From Kangiella aquimarina DSM 16071 (GTDB taxonomy: Bacteria > Pseudomonadota > Gammaproteobacteria > Enterobacterales > Kangiellaceae), in assembly GCF_000374105.1 (NCBI RefSeq), contig NZ_KB893650.1:1645145-1709144 (forward strand): 64,000 bases of DNA, written 5' to 3'. The notes under the pieces were generated by a model, which was given only the letters and a program-made list of their open reading frames with translations, did not search any database and had not been told where the DNA came from. This document shows positions 1-9,403 of the stretch, piece by piece; positions within the stretch are counted from its first letter, which is position 1; every line of letters begins with the position of its first letter. The translations under genes and the position numbers were made by a program.

Positions 1-1784
1 TGGCCAGTCATGGCTTCTAACGCATCCTGCCAAGGACGGCTAGCACCCATTTCAAGCATAGCATTCAACTTAGCACCAACTTCTTTGTTGCCGTAGAACG
101 AACAACGGTGAAGTGGACCTTCATTGCCAGCCATCTCACACATATCGCGGAAGAACTGGAATTGCAGGATGTGAGCAAGGAAGTAACGTGAGTAAGGCGT
201 GTTACCTGGGATGTGGTATTTTGCACCCGGATCAAAGTCGGCTTCAGTACGCTCAACAGCAGGCATGATACCTTGGTATTGAGTACGTAGATTCCACCAG
301 CCTTGATTGTATTCAGCAGCAGAAACTTCGCCGTTGAATACCTGCCAACGCCATTTATCAACCATTAAGCCGAATGGAAGGAAAGCAACTTTATCCAATG
401 CTGAGCGCATCAATAGAGCGATATCAGCACTTGCGTCTGGCTCTTCTTCAATCAATCCGATCTGCTTCAAGTAAGCTGGAGTGATAGAAAGCGCAACCGT
501 GTCGCCAATGGCTTCATGGAAACCATCATTGGCGCTACCTTTATAAAGGATTGGTTGATCCTTATAGGCGCGCTGATAGTAGTTATGGCCAAGTTCATGG
601 TGAACGGTCTGGAAGTCTTCTGAATTGATTTCCGTACACATCTTGATACGGATATCTTCCTGATTGTCCAGGTTCCATGCGCTTGCGTGACACTGAACTT
701 CGCGGTCACGAGGTTTTACGAATAATGAACGCTCCCAGAATGTTTCTGGAAGAGGTGCGAAACCTAATGAAGAGAAGAAGTTTTCTGCAGTTTTAACTAA
801 CTCTTTAACTGCTTTTTCTTTCTCGTTGTAGGTTACAACTTCGTGATCAACACCATAGTGTTTACGTAAGATAGGATCTAAATCAACGCCTTTGCCAGCG
901 CCTTCTGGAGCAACCAGGTCATAGATGTTACCCCATTGTTGAGCCCACATATTACCTAGCAAATGTGCTGGAATAGGCTGGTCCAATGGAACCACTTCAT
1001 CGCCATACTCTTCATTCAGCTCAGCGCGAACATGGCAGTGTAAGGCTTCGTATAGTGGCTCGACCTGACCCCATAGACGATCCATTTCATTGGCAAAGTC
1101 ATCTGCTGGCATGTCGTACTTGGAACGCCACATGGCACCAGTGTCTTTATAACCAAGCTCTTTTGAACCTTCATTGGCAATTTGAACCATCTCTTCGTAA
1201 AGAGGACGCATTTCAGGAGAAACGGTGCGCCAACCAAGCCATGCTTCAAGTTGTTCTTGCGGATCGCGAGAAGTTCGTAATACTTCGCTTAACTGGCCTA
1301 AACTACGGCCATCAGGACTTTTACCAGTAGCGTAGATGCTATCGAGTTTAGACGTGATTTCAGCAAGCTTTTTAGTTTTTGCTTCATCGGATGGTGCTGG
1401 AAGCGTTAAACCAAGCTTGATCATTTCAAGCTTACGATTCAAGTCGTAAGGCAAGTCAAGGTCGTTGAATTTCTTGGCTTCGTTCGCTAATTCAACACCA
1501 AGTTTAGTGTATTCTTCACCAACTTTAGCGTTTAACTGAGTAGTATCGTAAGTCACAAAGTTAGCATTAACCCATGCTACTCGGGCCCCATACTCAGAAA
1601 TTTCTTCAAGACGCTTTTCCGAGTCTGCAACGAACTTTTCCGCATCGGCAACAGTGACCTGTGCTTCAGCCGGTTTAACTTCGGTAGTTTGTTGCTTGTC
1701 AGCGCTTTCATCGCCACAAGCCGACAAACCTAGCAGTGCGCTGAAAAGCACGGCACTACTGACGGCAGTTCTAATTTTCATCAT
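1..1784 (-). CDS. Peptidyl-dipeptidase A-like M2 metallopeptidase, lipoprotein (3' end outside window)
   Basis: This frame is open from the left window edge to an ATG at 1784, so about 594 N-terminal codons are present and the C-terminus is missing. The protein begins with a signal peptide ending in a lipobox (LSAC, about residues 19-22), so it is probably a periplasm-facing lipoprotein. The zinc site HELGH lies at residues 396-400, and the surrounding sequence matches the M2 (angiotensin-converting enzyme) family, which removes C-terminal dipeptides from peptides. An AAAGG ribosome-binding site 8 bases upstream favours the ATG at 1784 over the one at 1781. The gene stands alone and is divergent from nagZ. 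Family assignment is firm; the physiological substrate is unknown. Confidence 0.9.
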   Translation of the reverse strand, partial: MMKIRTAVSSAVLFSALLGLSACGDESADKQQTTEVKPAEAQVTVADAEKFVADSEKRLEEISEYGARVAWVNANFVTYDTTQLNAKVGEEYTKLGVELANEAKKFNDLDLPYDLNRKLEMIKLGLTLPAPSDEAKTKKLAEITSKLDSIYATGKSPDGRSLGQLSEVLRTSRDPQEQLEAWLGWRTVSPEMRPLYEEMVQIANEGSKELGYKDTGAMWRSKYDMPADDFANEMDRLWGQVEPLYEALHCHVRAELNEEYGDEVVPLDQPIPAHLLGNMWAQQWGNIYDLVAPEGAGKGVDLDPILRKHYGVDHEVVTYNEKEKAVKELVKTAENFFSSLGFAPLPETFWERSLFVKPRDREVQCHASAWNLDNQEDIRIKMCTEINSEDFQTVHHELGHNYYQRAYKDQPILYKGSANDGFHEAIGDTVALSITPAYLKQIGLIEEEPDASADIALLMRSALDKVAFLPFGLMVDKWRWQVFNGEVSAAEYNQGWWNLRTQYQGIMPAVERTEADFDPGAKYHIPGNTPYSRYFLAHILQFQFFRDMCEMAGNEGPLHRCSFYGNKEVGAKLNAMLEMGASRPWQDALEAMTG

Positions 1785-1985
1785 AAGCTATACCTTTAAC
1801 TCCACAGTGTGTTTATTGGTAATCATGGTTCTAATATGACTTTATTTTGAATAAAAAATGTTCTAACAGCGCAACATTATATCGGTTTTCGCTAATTTTA
1901 GAAGCAAGCAGTGATTTTGTGACCCGCAATCGGTTACCATTACACACAATATTTAGGCATAACAGCTAACCAGGAACAGATATTC

Positions 1986-2996
1986 ATGAGTATTGGCCCA
2001 TTGATGCTTGATGTTGAGGGTTTAGAAGTTAACTCTCGCGAGCGCGACTTGTTACAGAACCCTTTGCTCGGTGGCATCATTTTATTCAGCCGCAATTATG
2101 CATCACCTCAGCAAGTTGCAGAGCTGTCGCAATCCATCCGAGAAATCGCGAATCGAGATATATTGATCGCGGTCGACCATGAGGGTGGTCGCGTACAACG
2201 CTTTCGTGAGGGTTTTACTGCCGTTCCAGCGATGGGCAACATTCTGCTCGAGAACTCAGATCATGAGCAGGCAAAACGCAAAGCCTATCAATGGGGTGCC
2301 ATGATTGCGATTGAAGTGCAGGCGGTGGGAATCGACTTTAGCTTTGCCCCTGTGTTGGATCTGAATAAAAACATCAGTCAGGTCATTGGTGATCGAGCTT
2401 TTTCTGGCAAAGTTGATGAAGTCATTGAGCTTGGCCGTGAGTTTATTCGCGGCATGAATGATTACGGAATGGCCACAACGGCTAAGCATTTCCCGGGCCA
2501 TGGCTCGGTAGAGGCTGATTCACATATCGATATTCCCGTTGACGAACGTCCACGTGAACAGATTATCAGCGAAGATATGCGTGTATTCGCAGAGCTAGCT
2601 CAAGACTACCAGGCGGTCATGCCTGCACACGTCATCTATCCGGCCTTTGACAAGCAGCCAGCTGGATTTTCAAGTATATGGCTACAAGATATACTTCGAA
2701 GTCAGCTCGGCTTCGATGGCGTTATTTTTAGTGATGATTTGAGTATGAAAGGTGCTGAGGTGGTTGGCGGCTATTACCAGCGAGCAGAAGCTGCCATTAA
2801 AGCGGGTTGCGATATGGTGCTGGTTTGTAATCACCCCAAAGAAGGTCAGGAACTCGCTAAACAGTTTGATTTTGACTGTGACCCTAAATCAGCTGAGCGG
2901 CTGTTAACCATGAAAGGCAAAGCTCTGAATTACTCACTGACCAAAGTGCAGGGTAGTGACCAATGGTTAGAGTTGAAAGATAATTTACTGGCGTAA
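1986..2996 (+). CDS. nagZ: Beta-N-acetylhexosaminidase
   Basis: NagZ is a cytoplasmic glycoside hydrolase family 3 enzyme that removes N-acetylglucosamine from anhydromuropeptides during peptidoglycan recycling. The 336-residue length is normal for the single-domain Gram-negative form. The GH3 loop KHFPGHG followed by DSH is visible at about residues 167-180, and the C-terminal half has the FSDDLSMKGA segment typical of NagZ. An AGGAA ribosome-binding site precedes the ATG. The DUF2288 gene follows 33 bases downstream and is probably co-transcribed, ending at the hairpin at 3392-3412. Confidence 0.95.
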   Translation: MSIGPLMLDVEGLEVNSRERDLLQNPLLGGIILFSRNYASPQQVAELSQSIREIANRDILIAVDHEGGRVQRFREGFTAVPAMGNILLENSDHEQAKRKAYQWGAMIAIEVQAVGIDFSFAPVLDLNKNISQVIGDRAFSGKVDEVIELGREFIRGMNDYGMATTAKHFPGHGSVEADSHIDIPVDERPREQIISEDMRVFAELAQDYQAVMPAHVIYPAFDKQPAGFSSIWLQDILRSQLGFDGVIFSDDLSMKGAEVVGGYYQRAEAAIKAGCDMVLVCNHPKEGQELAKQFDFDCDPKSAERLLTMKGKALNYSLTKVQGSDQWLELKDNLLA

Positions 2997-3029
2997 TACT
3001 TAATTTAAGAGATCATTAAAAGGTTAGAC

Positions 3030-3386
3030 ATGAGCGAGTCGGATAAGATTGAACAGTTGAAGAAAGAACAACAAACAGACAGTTTTACTGAGCTGACACC
3101 TCGAGAAGAACTGATCATGAAACTCAATGGTGAAACAGCTTTAGTCGCCTGGAAAGAGATAGAGCGCTTCTTTGCTAAAGGGAATTTGTTGCTAATAGAG
3201 CAGGGTGTGGATCTGATTAATTGCGCAACAGACTTATCATTGGACAATGCCGAAGCAATAAAACCTCTGATTGATTCTGAAAAAATTCAGCGTATGCCAA
3301 TAGAATTCGTGAAATCCAACTGCCAGCCGGAAACTGAGTTCTGGTCAGTGGTTGTCGCGCCTTATGTATTGGCGCAGTTGAAGTAA
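3030..3386 (+). CDS. DUF2288 family protein
   Basis: This is a small soluble protein of 118 residues. It resembles the DUF2288 family, with a 'LNGETA..AWKEIERFFAKG' N-terminal block and an 'EFWSVVVAPYVLAQ' C-terminus. No catalytic motif or signal peptide is seen, and the family has no established function. It sits just behind nagZ in the same direction, and a strong hairpin follows its stop codon, so it is probably the last gene of a nagZ operon. Family recognition is from memory of the conserved ends and is fairly secure. Confidence 0.75.
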   Translation: MSESDKIEQLKKEQQTDSFTELTPREELIMKLNGETALVAWKEIERFFAKGNLLLIEQGVDLINCATDLSLDNAEAIKPLIDSEKIQRMPIEFVKSNCQPETEFWSVVVAPYVLAQLK

Positions 3387-3391
3387 TAAAA

Positions 3392-3412
3392 AAGCCACTC
3401 GATGAGTGGCTT
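3392..3412. terminator. Bidirectional intrinsic terminator
   Basis: A 9-bp perfect stem, AAGCCACTC / GAGTGGCTT, with a 3-base loop is flanked by A- and T-rich runs. It lies between the convergent ends of the DUF2288 gene and the small periplasmic gene, so it can serve both. Confidence 0.85.
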
Positions 3413-3461
3413 TGATATTTTAATGTGCAGGAGTCGTTGTTCAATCGACTATAGAACTGTC

Positions 3462-3752
3462 CTACTGGTGATGAATAACTGTGTGGATCACACGGTCATA
3501 TTCAAAATAAACGGTAAAACCTGAATATATCCATTTGGTGATAGGTGGATCACCTACAGGGCCTTGAATTGATTGCGGAGCCCCAAACTTTTGTTCAACG
3601 GATGCTTGGGTGACGCCACTTTTAGGGACTTCAATACCAGCATTTTGACCTTGTTCAGAAACTGGAACGCGAACTTCGTCTGCGTTTGCTACCCCAAAAG
3701 CCATGGTGACAGCTAATGATACGCTGATGGCTAACCCCTTTAATGCTTTCAT
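3462..3752 (-). CDS. Small periplasmic protein of unknown function
   Basis: The product is 96 residues long with a clear Sec signal peptide (MKALKG...VANA, cleavage near residue 24). The mature part is about 70 residues and contains 'VEQKFGAPQSIQGPVGDPPITKW' followed by 'FTVYFEYDRVIHTVIH'. This pattern resembles the short SmpA/OmlA-like fold seen in many small periplasmic proteins of marine gammaproteobacteria. No function can be assigned. The gene is convergent with the nagZ operon and has its own upstream region. Confidence 0.65.
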   Translation of the reverse strand: MKALKGLAISVSLAVTMAFGVANADEVRVPVSEQGQNAGIEVPKSGVTQASVEQKFGAPQSIQGPVGDPPITKWIYSGFTVYFEYDRVIHTVIHHQ

Positions 3753-3909
3753 CTTACGACTCCTTAATCGTTATTTTCTTTAGAATATCAAAAAAATAGG
3801 TTGCTGTGTCAATAATTTAGCGCACTAACTTAATAATTTTAACCGATAACTTGACTCCAAATTGTGATCCATTCAATATGACGCCAACTTTGTTTGACCA
3901 GATAAGCTA

Positions 3910-5154
3910 ATGCGACTGCCATTCTCGTTATTTGTAGGGTTGCGCTACACCCGTGCTAAACGCCGTAACCACTTCATTTCTTTCATATCACTCATCTCCA
4001 TGATCGGGATTGCCCTCGGTGTTATGGTGTTAATAACCGTGATGTCCGTCATGAATGGCTTTGAGCGTGAGCTTAGAGACCGTATTCTTGGTATGGCGCC
4101 GCATGTTCTGGTTCAAGGATTGGGTGGGCCGCTGGAAGATTGGCAATCACTGGAAAAGACCGTAAAACAACACCCTGAGGTTGTTGGGGTTTCTCCGTAT
4201 ATTCAGACTGAAACCATGTTCCGCTTCCAGGGACGCGAGCGTTTTGGCATGGTGCAGGGCATTTTGCCAGAGAAGATTGGCGAGGTATCTATCGTCAAAG
4301 ATAATATGAGCATGGGCTCATTCGACGACATTAAAGCTGGTGAATACAACATTGTTCTGGGGGCGTCAGTTGCTCGAGGATTGGGGATTAATCTTGGAGA
4401 CAAGGTTTCGTTATTAATTCTCAGTGAAACTCGTATTTCGTTGGCTGGCGTTAGTATGCGCACCAAGCGTTTTACTGTAACCGGTATTTTCGAAACCCGT
4501 TCAGAAGCTGATAAAAGTCTTGCCTTTATACATATGGATGATGCAGCTCAGTTGCTACGCCAAGAAGGTGTTACCGCACTACAGTTAAAAACTAACAATG
4601 TCATGAATGTTTATGACACTAACTATCAGGTCAGTGAATTACTAGAGCATCAATATTTCGTCACTGACTGGACACGTCAGCACGAAACATTATTCAACGC
4701 TATTGATATGGAAAAGAAGATTATGTTCATTCTTCTGACCTTCATCATTGCTGTAGCCGCATTTAATATCGTGACGTCTCTGGTTATGTTGGTTACTGAA
4801 AAGCAAGCGGACATTGCTATTTTAAGAACGTTAGGTGCAAGCCCTGGCTCCATTCTGCGAATCTTCATGACCAGCGGCATTATCAATGGCCTTATAGGTA
4901 CCTTAGCTGGAGTAATTCTTGGCGTTTTATTGGCGTTGAATCTTCCAGATATCGTGAGTTGGGTAGAAACGACTTTTGGTGTTAGCGTATTCCCACAAGA
5001 TGTTTACTTTGTAAACTTCCTGCCTACAGAATTGATTGTTGATGACGTGGTCAAAATAGGTCTTTCAGCATTTGCCATCAGCGTATTGGCAACCCTATAT
5101 CCTTCCTGGAAAGCATCGAAAACCCAACCTGCGGAGGCTCTTCGTTATGAATAA
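3910..5154 (+). CDS. lolC: Lipoprotein-releasing system permease (LolC/LolE type)
   Basis: This inner-membrane permease of the Lol ABC transporter extracts outer-membrane lipoproteins from the inner membrane and hands them to LolA. The 414-residue protein has the expected layout: an N-terminal cytoplasmic stretch (FVGLRYTRAKRRNHF), one membrane helix at about 20-45, a large periplasmic domain to about residue 265, and three C-terminal helices in the FtsX-like domain (LRTLGASPGSILRIF). Only one permease gene is present next to lolD in this window, so it may be a LolF-like single permease; a lolE elsewhere cannot be excluded. The stop overlaps the lolD start by 8 bases, which implies translational coupling. 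Confidence 0.92.
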   Translation: MRLPFSLFVGLRYTRAKRRNHFISFISLISMIGIALGVMVLITVMSVMNGFERELRDRILGMAPHVLVQGLGGPLEDWQSLEKTVKQHPEVVGVSPYIQTETMFRFQGRERFGMVQGILPEKIGEVSIVKDNMSMGSFDDIKAGEYNIVLGASVARGLGINLGDKVSLLILSETRISLAGVSMRTKRFTVTGIFETRSEADKSLAFIHMDDAAQLLRQEGVTALQLKTNNVMNVYDTNYQVSELLEHQYFVTDWTRQHETLFNAIDMEKKIMFILLTFIIAVAAFNIVTSLVMLVTEKQADIAILRTLGASPGSILRIFMTSGIINGLIGTLAGVILGVLLALNLPDIVSWVETTFGVSVFPQDVYFVNFLPTELIVDDVVKIGLSAFAISVLATLYPSWKASKTQPAEALRYE

Positions 5155-5833
5155 TGATCGTTTAATTGAAGTAACGAAATTGAGTCGTGTTTATGAGGAT
5201 GGTGCCAGCAAGGTTACGGTTCTTGAGTCTCTAAATCTATCCGTTGAGAGAGGCGAACAGTTGGCAATCGTTGGAGCTTCCGGTTCTGGTAAAAGTACCT
5301 TGTTGCATCTTATTGGCGCACTGGATAAACCCACCGAAGGTACGGTTCTTATCAATGATAAGGATGTACACAAACTCAAGCCGAAAGCACAGGGTGAATT
5401 CCGCAATATGAATATCGGCTTTGTGTATCAGTTCCATCATCTATTGCCTGAATTCACGGCGCTGGAAAATGTTGCCATGCCATTAATTATTCGTGGTACA
5501 AATCGAGACCAGGCCTACCGCAAAGCAGCAGCTTTGATAGAACGAGTAGGATTGACCGATCGAGGAACTCATAAGCCCTCAGAACTTTCAGGTGGCGAAC
5601 GTCAGCGAATAGCCTTTGCACGTGCTCTAGCGAACGAGCCAGTGTGCGTACTTGCTGATGAACCAACCGGTAACCTCGACCACGCAACCGCACTAAAAGT
5701 CTATGATTTAATGTGTGAAATCAACCAAGAAATGGGCACAACCTTTATCACAGTCACCCACGACCTTGAACTGGCCTCAAAAATGCAGCGCCAGTTGAAG
5801 CTTGAAGATGGACACTTGATGGCGATTGAATAA
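5147..5833 (+). CDS. lolD: Lipoprotein-releasing system ATP-binding protein
   Basis: LolD is the cytoplasmic ATPase of the Lol transporter. The start is placed at the ATG at 5147 (MNNDRLIEV), inside the end of lolC, because the longer frame from 5072 adds 25 unrelated residues; this gives 228 residues, the normal LolD length. Visible motifs are Walker A (GASGSGKST), the Q-loop (YQFHHLLPEF, characteristic of LolD), the ABC signature (LSGGERQR) and Walker B (VLADEPTG). Confidence 0.95.
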   Translation: MNNDRLIEVTKLSRVYEDGASKVTVLESLNLSVERGEQLAIVGASGSGKSTLLHLIGALDKPTEGTVLINDKDVHKLKPKAQGEFRNMNIGFVYQFHHLLPEFTALENVAMPLIIRGTNRDQAYRKAAALIERVGLTDRGTHKPSELSGGERQRIAFARALANEPVCVLADEPTGNLDHATALKVYDLMCEINQEMGTTFITVTHDLELASKMQRQLKLEDGHLMAIE

Positions 5834-6274
5834 ACCTGAATTGCAGAAATACAACCATAACTTGCTAGATTATCAGTAAAATCGCTCGGTTCAGTTGTCT
5901 GAAACTTCTAACCACTAGCACCAAATACCCCATTAAAAGTTAGCCTCATTATTCAATAATCATAGTGTAAATTGGGCAGGAAAGCCCAATTTAGCAAATT
6001 CGAAACAAGGATGTTTCGTTTTGCGGCACGTTAAGTGATTTTGAATGATGAGGGAAGCGCGCAGCGCCTAACTTTTAGGGCGAGTTTTTTGGTTCGTTTT
6101 TTGCTCGTCCAAAAAATGAACATTAGAAACATCGATAATTTTTACAGTCTTATTTGCCCAGTCAAAGCAATTAACTCAAAAGTGTAATTAAACTCTAACC
6201 TAATCCGAAATCTCTCAACTCAACCCTAGCTAATCTCGTACAGAGTCTAACCACCCGATTTGTCATAATCCCAC
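5834..6274. other. Intergenic region with hairpins and a repeat-like tract
   Basis: No credible gene is seen in these 441 bases between the convergent lolD and DUF2062 genes. There is a perfect 10-bp inverted repeat, TAAATTGGGC / GCCCAATTTA (5968-5993), a 7-bp hairpin CGAAACA / TGTTTCG (6001-6018), and an AGCGC- and T-tract-rich stretch at 6050-6120. The latter resembles dispersed intergenic repeats of marine gammaproteobacteria, but there is no second copy in this window. Confidence 0.5.
5968..5993. terminator. Candidate terminator hairpin
   Basis: A 10-bp perfect inverted repeat, TAAATTGGGC / GCCCAATTTA, with a 6-base loop lies 135 bases downstream of lolD. It lacks a long T-run, so it could also be part of an intergenic repeat. 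Confidence 0.45.
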
Positions 6275-6922
6275 TCAATCGTTGCGATGATCGTTATGAC
6301 TTTCGCGATAGGTTTCGTTTTCGTTTTCGGATCCGGATTCAGACTCATCAGCTTCTTCTACATCTTTTTTATTCAATTGATCGAGATGAAGAGTATGCAG
6401 CAATTTTTCTTTCCATCGAGCCTGACGTGCACGCCATGCACGAACCACATGATAACGCCAGAACAGGCTAATGGTGTGGTAGCCGATTAAAGAAAGAACA
6501 CTGCCGCAGATTAAGCAGCCCAGCAGGAAAGGTTTCCAGATATGAATCAATTCATACTGAAGCCAGTCGAAGCTGAGTTCAAAGGAGAATTCGCTAGGTG
6601 GTACACCCAGTATCCAGGCGCCAAGCTTATAGGCAAAGTAGAACATGGGCACCATCGTGATCGGGTTGGTAATCCAACAAAGCACGACAGAAATTGGCAG
6701 GTTAACGCGGAAATAAATGGCAAGGCCTGCCGCAATAACCATTTGGAAAGGAATCGGCAAGAAGCCGCAAAACAGGCCCACCGCAAACGCCCCCGACGCA
6801 CTGTAGCGGTTAAGGTGCCATAAGCCAGGATCGTGAATCAAGTTACCGAAAACCTTCATGTAACGGTTTTCTTTAATTTTCTTATGATCAGGCAAATATT
6901 TTTTAAACAGTTTGCGGGGCAT
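6275..6922 (-). CDS. DUF2062 domain membrane protein
   Basis: This 215-residue inner-membrane protein matches the DUF2062 family. Typical features are 'GAFAVGLFCGFLPIPFQMV' and 'NLPISVVLCWITNPITM' in the first two membrane segments, followed by a long amphipathic stretch and a third helix near residues 135-155. The C-terminal 35 residues are highly charged (Glu/Asp/Asn rich, ending in HNDHRND) and are probably disordered. The family has no established function. The gene is divergent from comEC, with start codons only 49 bases apart. Confidence 0.8.
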   Translation of the reverse strand: MPRKLFKKYLPDHKKIKENRYMKVFGNLIHDPGLWHLNRYSASGAFAVGLFCGFLPIPFQMVIAAGLAIYFRVNLPISVVLCWITNPITMVPMFYFAYKLGAWILGVPPSEFSFELSFDWLQYELIHIWKPFLLGCLICGSVLSLIGYHTISLFWRYHVVRAWRARQARWKEKLLHTLHLDQLNKKDVEEADESESGSENENETYRESHNDHRND

Positions 6923-6970
6923 TAATAATCACTTAACACTTTAAAACAATCAGGATAAGGACTATCCATC

Positions 6971-9310
6971 ATGTTTGCATGGACGCTGGCATTTCTGGCA
7001 GGCTGTTGCTCGATACTGTTCATTCCAAGTTTGTCGTTTGATGTCATCATCTTTTCAACGCTAATTGTGGTGCTGGCAGTTCTAGGGTTATCAATAACTG
7101 TATTCAGCATCCTATCAGACCGACCATCCGCATTTAAAACAAAGCTGTTAACGCTTGGTGGTCTTTGCCTTGGAATTGTATGGACTAGCAGCAACGCATA
7201 TTGGCAATTACAGCGCCAAATACCGGAGCCCTTAAACAATCAGGCGCACATTATAGATGCCGAGGTTGTTGGATTACCAGCGATTTATCCCGAGTATTGT
7301 CAGTTTACGGCCCAAATCCAGCAGGCCAATGAAGTTACTTTGTTAGGCAGGGTTCTTCGCCTAAAGTTCTATCAATCTGAATGTCCTTTCGAATTAGGTG
7401 AAGTATGGCAAATGCAGGTTAAGCTCAAGCCAATACATGGTCCAGTCAACATGGCTGGCTTTGATCTCGAGCGATTTTACTTTGAGCAGGGCATTGATGG
7501 GCGCGGTTATGTCCGAGAGGATTTTCTTGAATTAAAGTCACAAGCTTCTAATCCGATCCATCAATTCCGACAAACGACACATGACCGCTTAAGTCACTTA
7601 AACAATGCCGGAATCTTTCAAGCATTGCTGATTGGTGAAAAATCATCCATCACACATTCACAACAGGAACTCCTGCAAAAACTTGGCCTGAGCCATCTTA
7701 TCGCTATTTCCGGTCTTCATATCTCAATTATCGCTGGCGTCAGTTTCTGGCTCATAAATTTACTATGGGGCAGGGTAAGTATTTTGCATCTTGCTATAAA
7801 GTGGCCTCCATTTCAGGTTAGTCTCATCGGTAGCTGCCTGGTTGCATTGCTTTACTGTGCCATGGCCGACTTTGCGATTCCCACCGTCCGCGCTTTAATC
7901 ATGTGGTGCGCAGTCGTATTTGCCTTGCTAATGCAAAGACGCGGTGCATTTTATGATGGTCTTATCTGGTCACTAGCTTTAACCCTACTGTTATTTCCAT
8001 TAAGCGTCTTATCCGCTAGCTTCTGGATGACCTTTATCGCAATAGTTGTTATCAGCTTATTATTGATGGGTCGGAGCCAGCAGGCAAACAACTGGCGACA
8101 CAAATTGCAGTTACTGTTCAAGCTACAAGTGGCCATCACTTTAACACTCGCCATTCCATCGCTAATCTATTTTCAGCAGGCCAGTTTTCTGGGTATGGCT
8201 GTTAATATCATCATGATTCCGCTGTTCAGTATTATCTTGCTTCCAGCAATATTCCTGAGTTTTATTCTTAGTTTAATTGGAGCAGCTTGGCCACTTGAGC
8301 AATTGGATACACTAATCAGTTTATTCTTTACCCACGCTGAGCAGCTAATGAACGCCAGTTATTTTGATGCTTCATTTGCAATAGTTAATGCAACCATACC
8401 AAAACTCACAGCCATCGTTCTGTTTGCTGCATTGCTAATATGCTGGTTACCACTTTCCAGTATCAAAAGGCCTTTGGTAATTTCTGCGTTAGTATTAAGT
8501 TCCATAATGATGTTAGGGCAGAAACTAGACCAGCATTTATCAGATAACCGATGGTCTATCGAAATCTTTGATGTGGGACATGGTTTATCAGTGCTGTTGC
8601 ACAATAACCAGCAAGCGATTTTGTACGACACAGGTTACGCCAGCCCAGGTTCGAGCGCCGTATCCAGCTATATTCTTCCAAGCCTCAAAGCATTGGGGAT
8701 TACAGAAATAAACACCTTGGTACTCAGCCACAAAGATAATGACCATGCAGGTGGCGTTAACGAATTGCTAGACAATATTCCAATCAATAAAATCATCGCT
8801 GATTCTTGGTATGACAATCCCAGTCAGCCATGCAAAGTTTGGCAGGTGATAGAGCTGGAGGGTGCCACGCTTGAATTCTTTTATGGCGAAGATAATGCCG
8901 TATCCGACAAACCCAACAATCAATCCTGCGTCGTAAAAATAACCATCGATGATTTCAGTATCCTAATCCCTGGTGACATCGAAAAAGACGCAGAATACCT
9001 GCTAGCAAGTAGCGAAGACTATGAAAAACTTAAAGCGGATATATTGATAGCCCCACATCATGGTAGCAAAACCTCATCAATCTATCCCTTTATCAAACGA
9101 GTCGATCCCGACATCGTCATCTACACCAGCGAACTCTACAGCCGCTATCCCATCCCACATCCCAGCGTCTACAAACGCTATCAAGAATTCAACATTAAAG
9201 CCGAACACTCAGGCTGCGCAGGCCAGATCACCATTAATCCCTATGAGAGAATTATAAAACGCTGGAGGGAAGAGCAGAGGGTTTGGAGGAAAGAGGTTTG
9301 TGAGGTTTGA
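6971..9310 (+). CDS. comEC: DNA internalization protein ComEC/Rec2
   Basis: ComEC forms the inner-membrane channel for single-stranded DNA during natural transformation. The 779-residue protein has the three expected parts: an N-terminal DUF4131-type membrane/OB region, a central competence domain with the 'LGLSHLIAISGLHISIIAG' motif at about residue 235-255 and many membrane helices, and a C-terminal metallo-beta-lactamase-like domain (LVLSHKDNDHAGG near residue 590, APHHGSKTS near 695). The C-terminal tail beyond the last domain is short and charged. No other competence genes are adjacent; the next genes are an accessory cluster. Confidence 0.92.
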   Translation: MFAWTLAFLAGCCSILFIPSLSFDVIIFSTLIVVLAVLGLSITVFSILSDRPSAFKTKLLTLGGLCLGIVWTSSNAYWQLQRQIPEPLNNQAHIIDAEVVGLPAIYPEYCQFTAQIQQANEVTLLGRVLRLKFYQSECPFELGEVWQMQVKLKPIHGPVNMAGFDLERFYFEQGIDGRGYVREDFLELKSQASNPIHQFRQTTHDRLSHLNNAGIFQALLIGEKSSITHSQQELLQKLGLSHLIAISGLHISIIAGVSFWLINLLWGRVSILHLAIKWPPFQVSLIGSCLVALLYCAMADFAIPTVRALIMWCAVVFALLMQRRGAFYDGLIWSLALTLLLFPLSVLSASFWMTFIAIVVISLLLMGRSQQANNWRHKLQLLFKLQVAITLTLAIPSLIYFQQASFLGMAVNIIMIPLFSIILLPAIFLSFILSLIGAAWPLEQLDTLISLFFTHAEQLMNASYFDASFAIVNATIPKLTAIVLFAALLICWLPLSSIKRPLVISALVLSSIMMLGQKLDQHLSDNRWSIEIFDVGHGLSVLLHNNQQAILYDTGYASPGSSAVSSYILPSLKALGITEINTLVLSHKDNDHAGGVNELLDNIPINKIIADSWYDNPSQPCKVWQVIELEGATLEFFYGEDNAVSDKPNNQSCVVKITIDDFSILIPGDIEKDAEYLLASSEDYEKLKADILIAPHHGSKTSSIYPFIKRVDPDIVIYTSELYSRYPIPHPSVYKRYQEFNIKAEHSGCAGQITINPYERIIKRWREEQRVWRKEVCEV

Positions 9311-9335
9311 TAAAGGCTGGACTGAAGAAAATGAA

Positions 9336-9352
9336 AAATGTACTCTGACCCC
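9336..9352 (+). repeat. Left copy of an imperfect inverted motif flanking the accessory cluster
   Basis: The motif AAATGTACTCTGACCCC begins 26 bases after comEC. A degenerate reverse-complement copy (GGATCAGAGTAATTT) lies at 11442-11456, just after the lipoprotein gene. Motifs of the 'GTACTCTGACCCC' kind are common as dispersed repeats in gammaproteobacteria, so these could be ends of a small element or unrelated remnants. Confidence 0.35.
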
Positions 9353-9403
9353 ATTAATTATATGATGTTATATTGATTTAATCAGTAAAGAGTACTTTTC
9401 AAT

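Noticed and set aside
986-1330. Plus-strand 114-codon frame inside the M2 peptidase gene
   Set aside because: The opposite strand carries a continuous peptidase frame with the HELGH zinc site in phase; this is a shadow.
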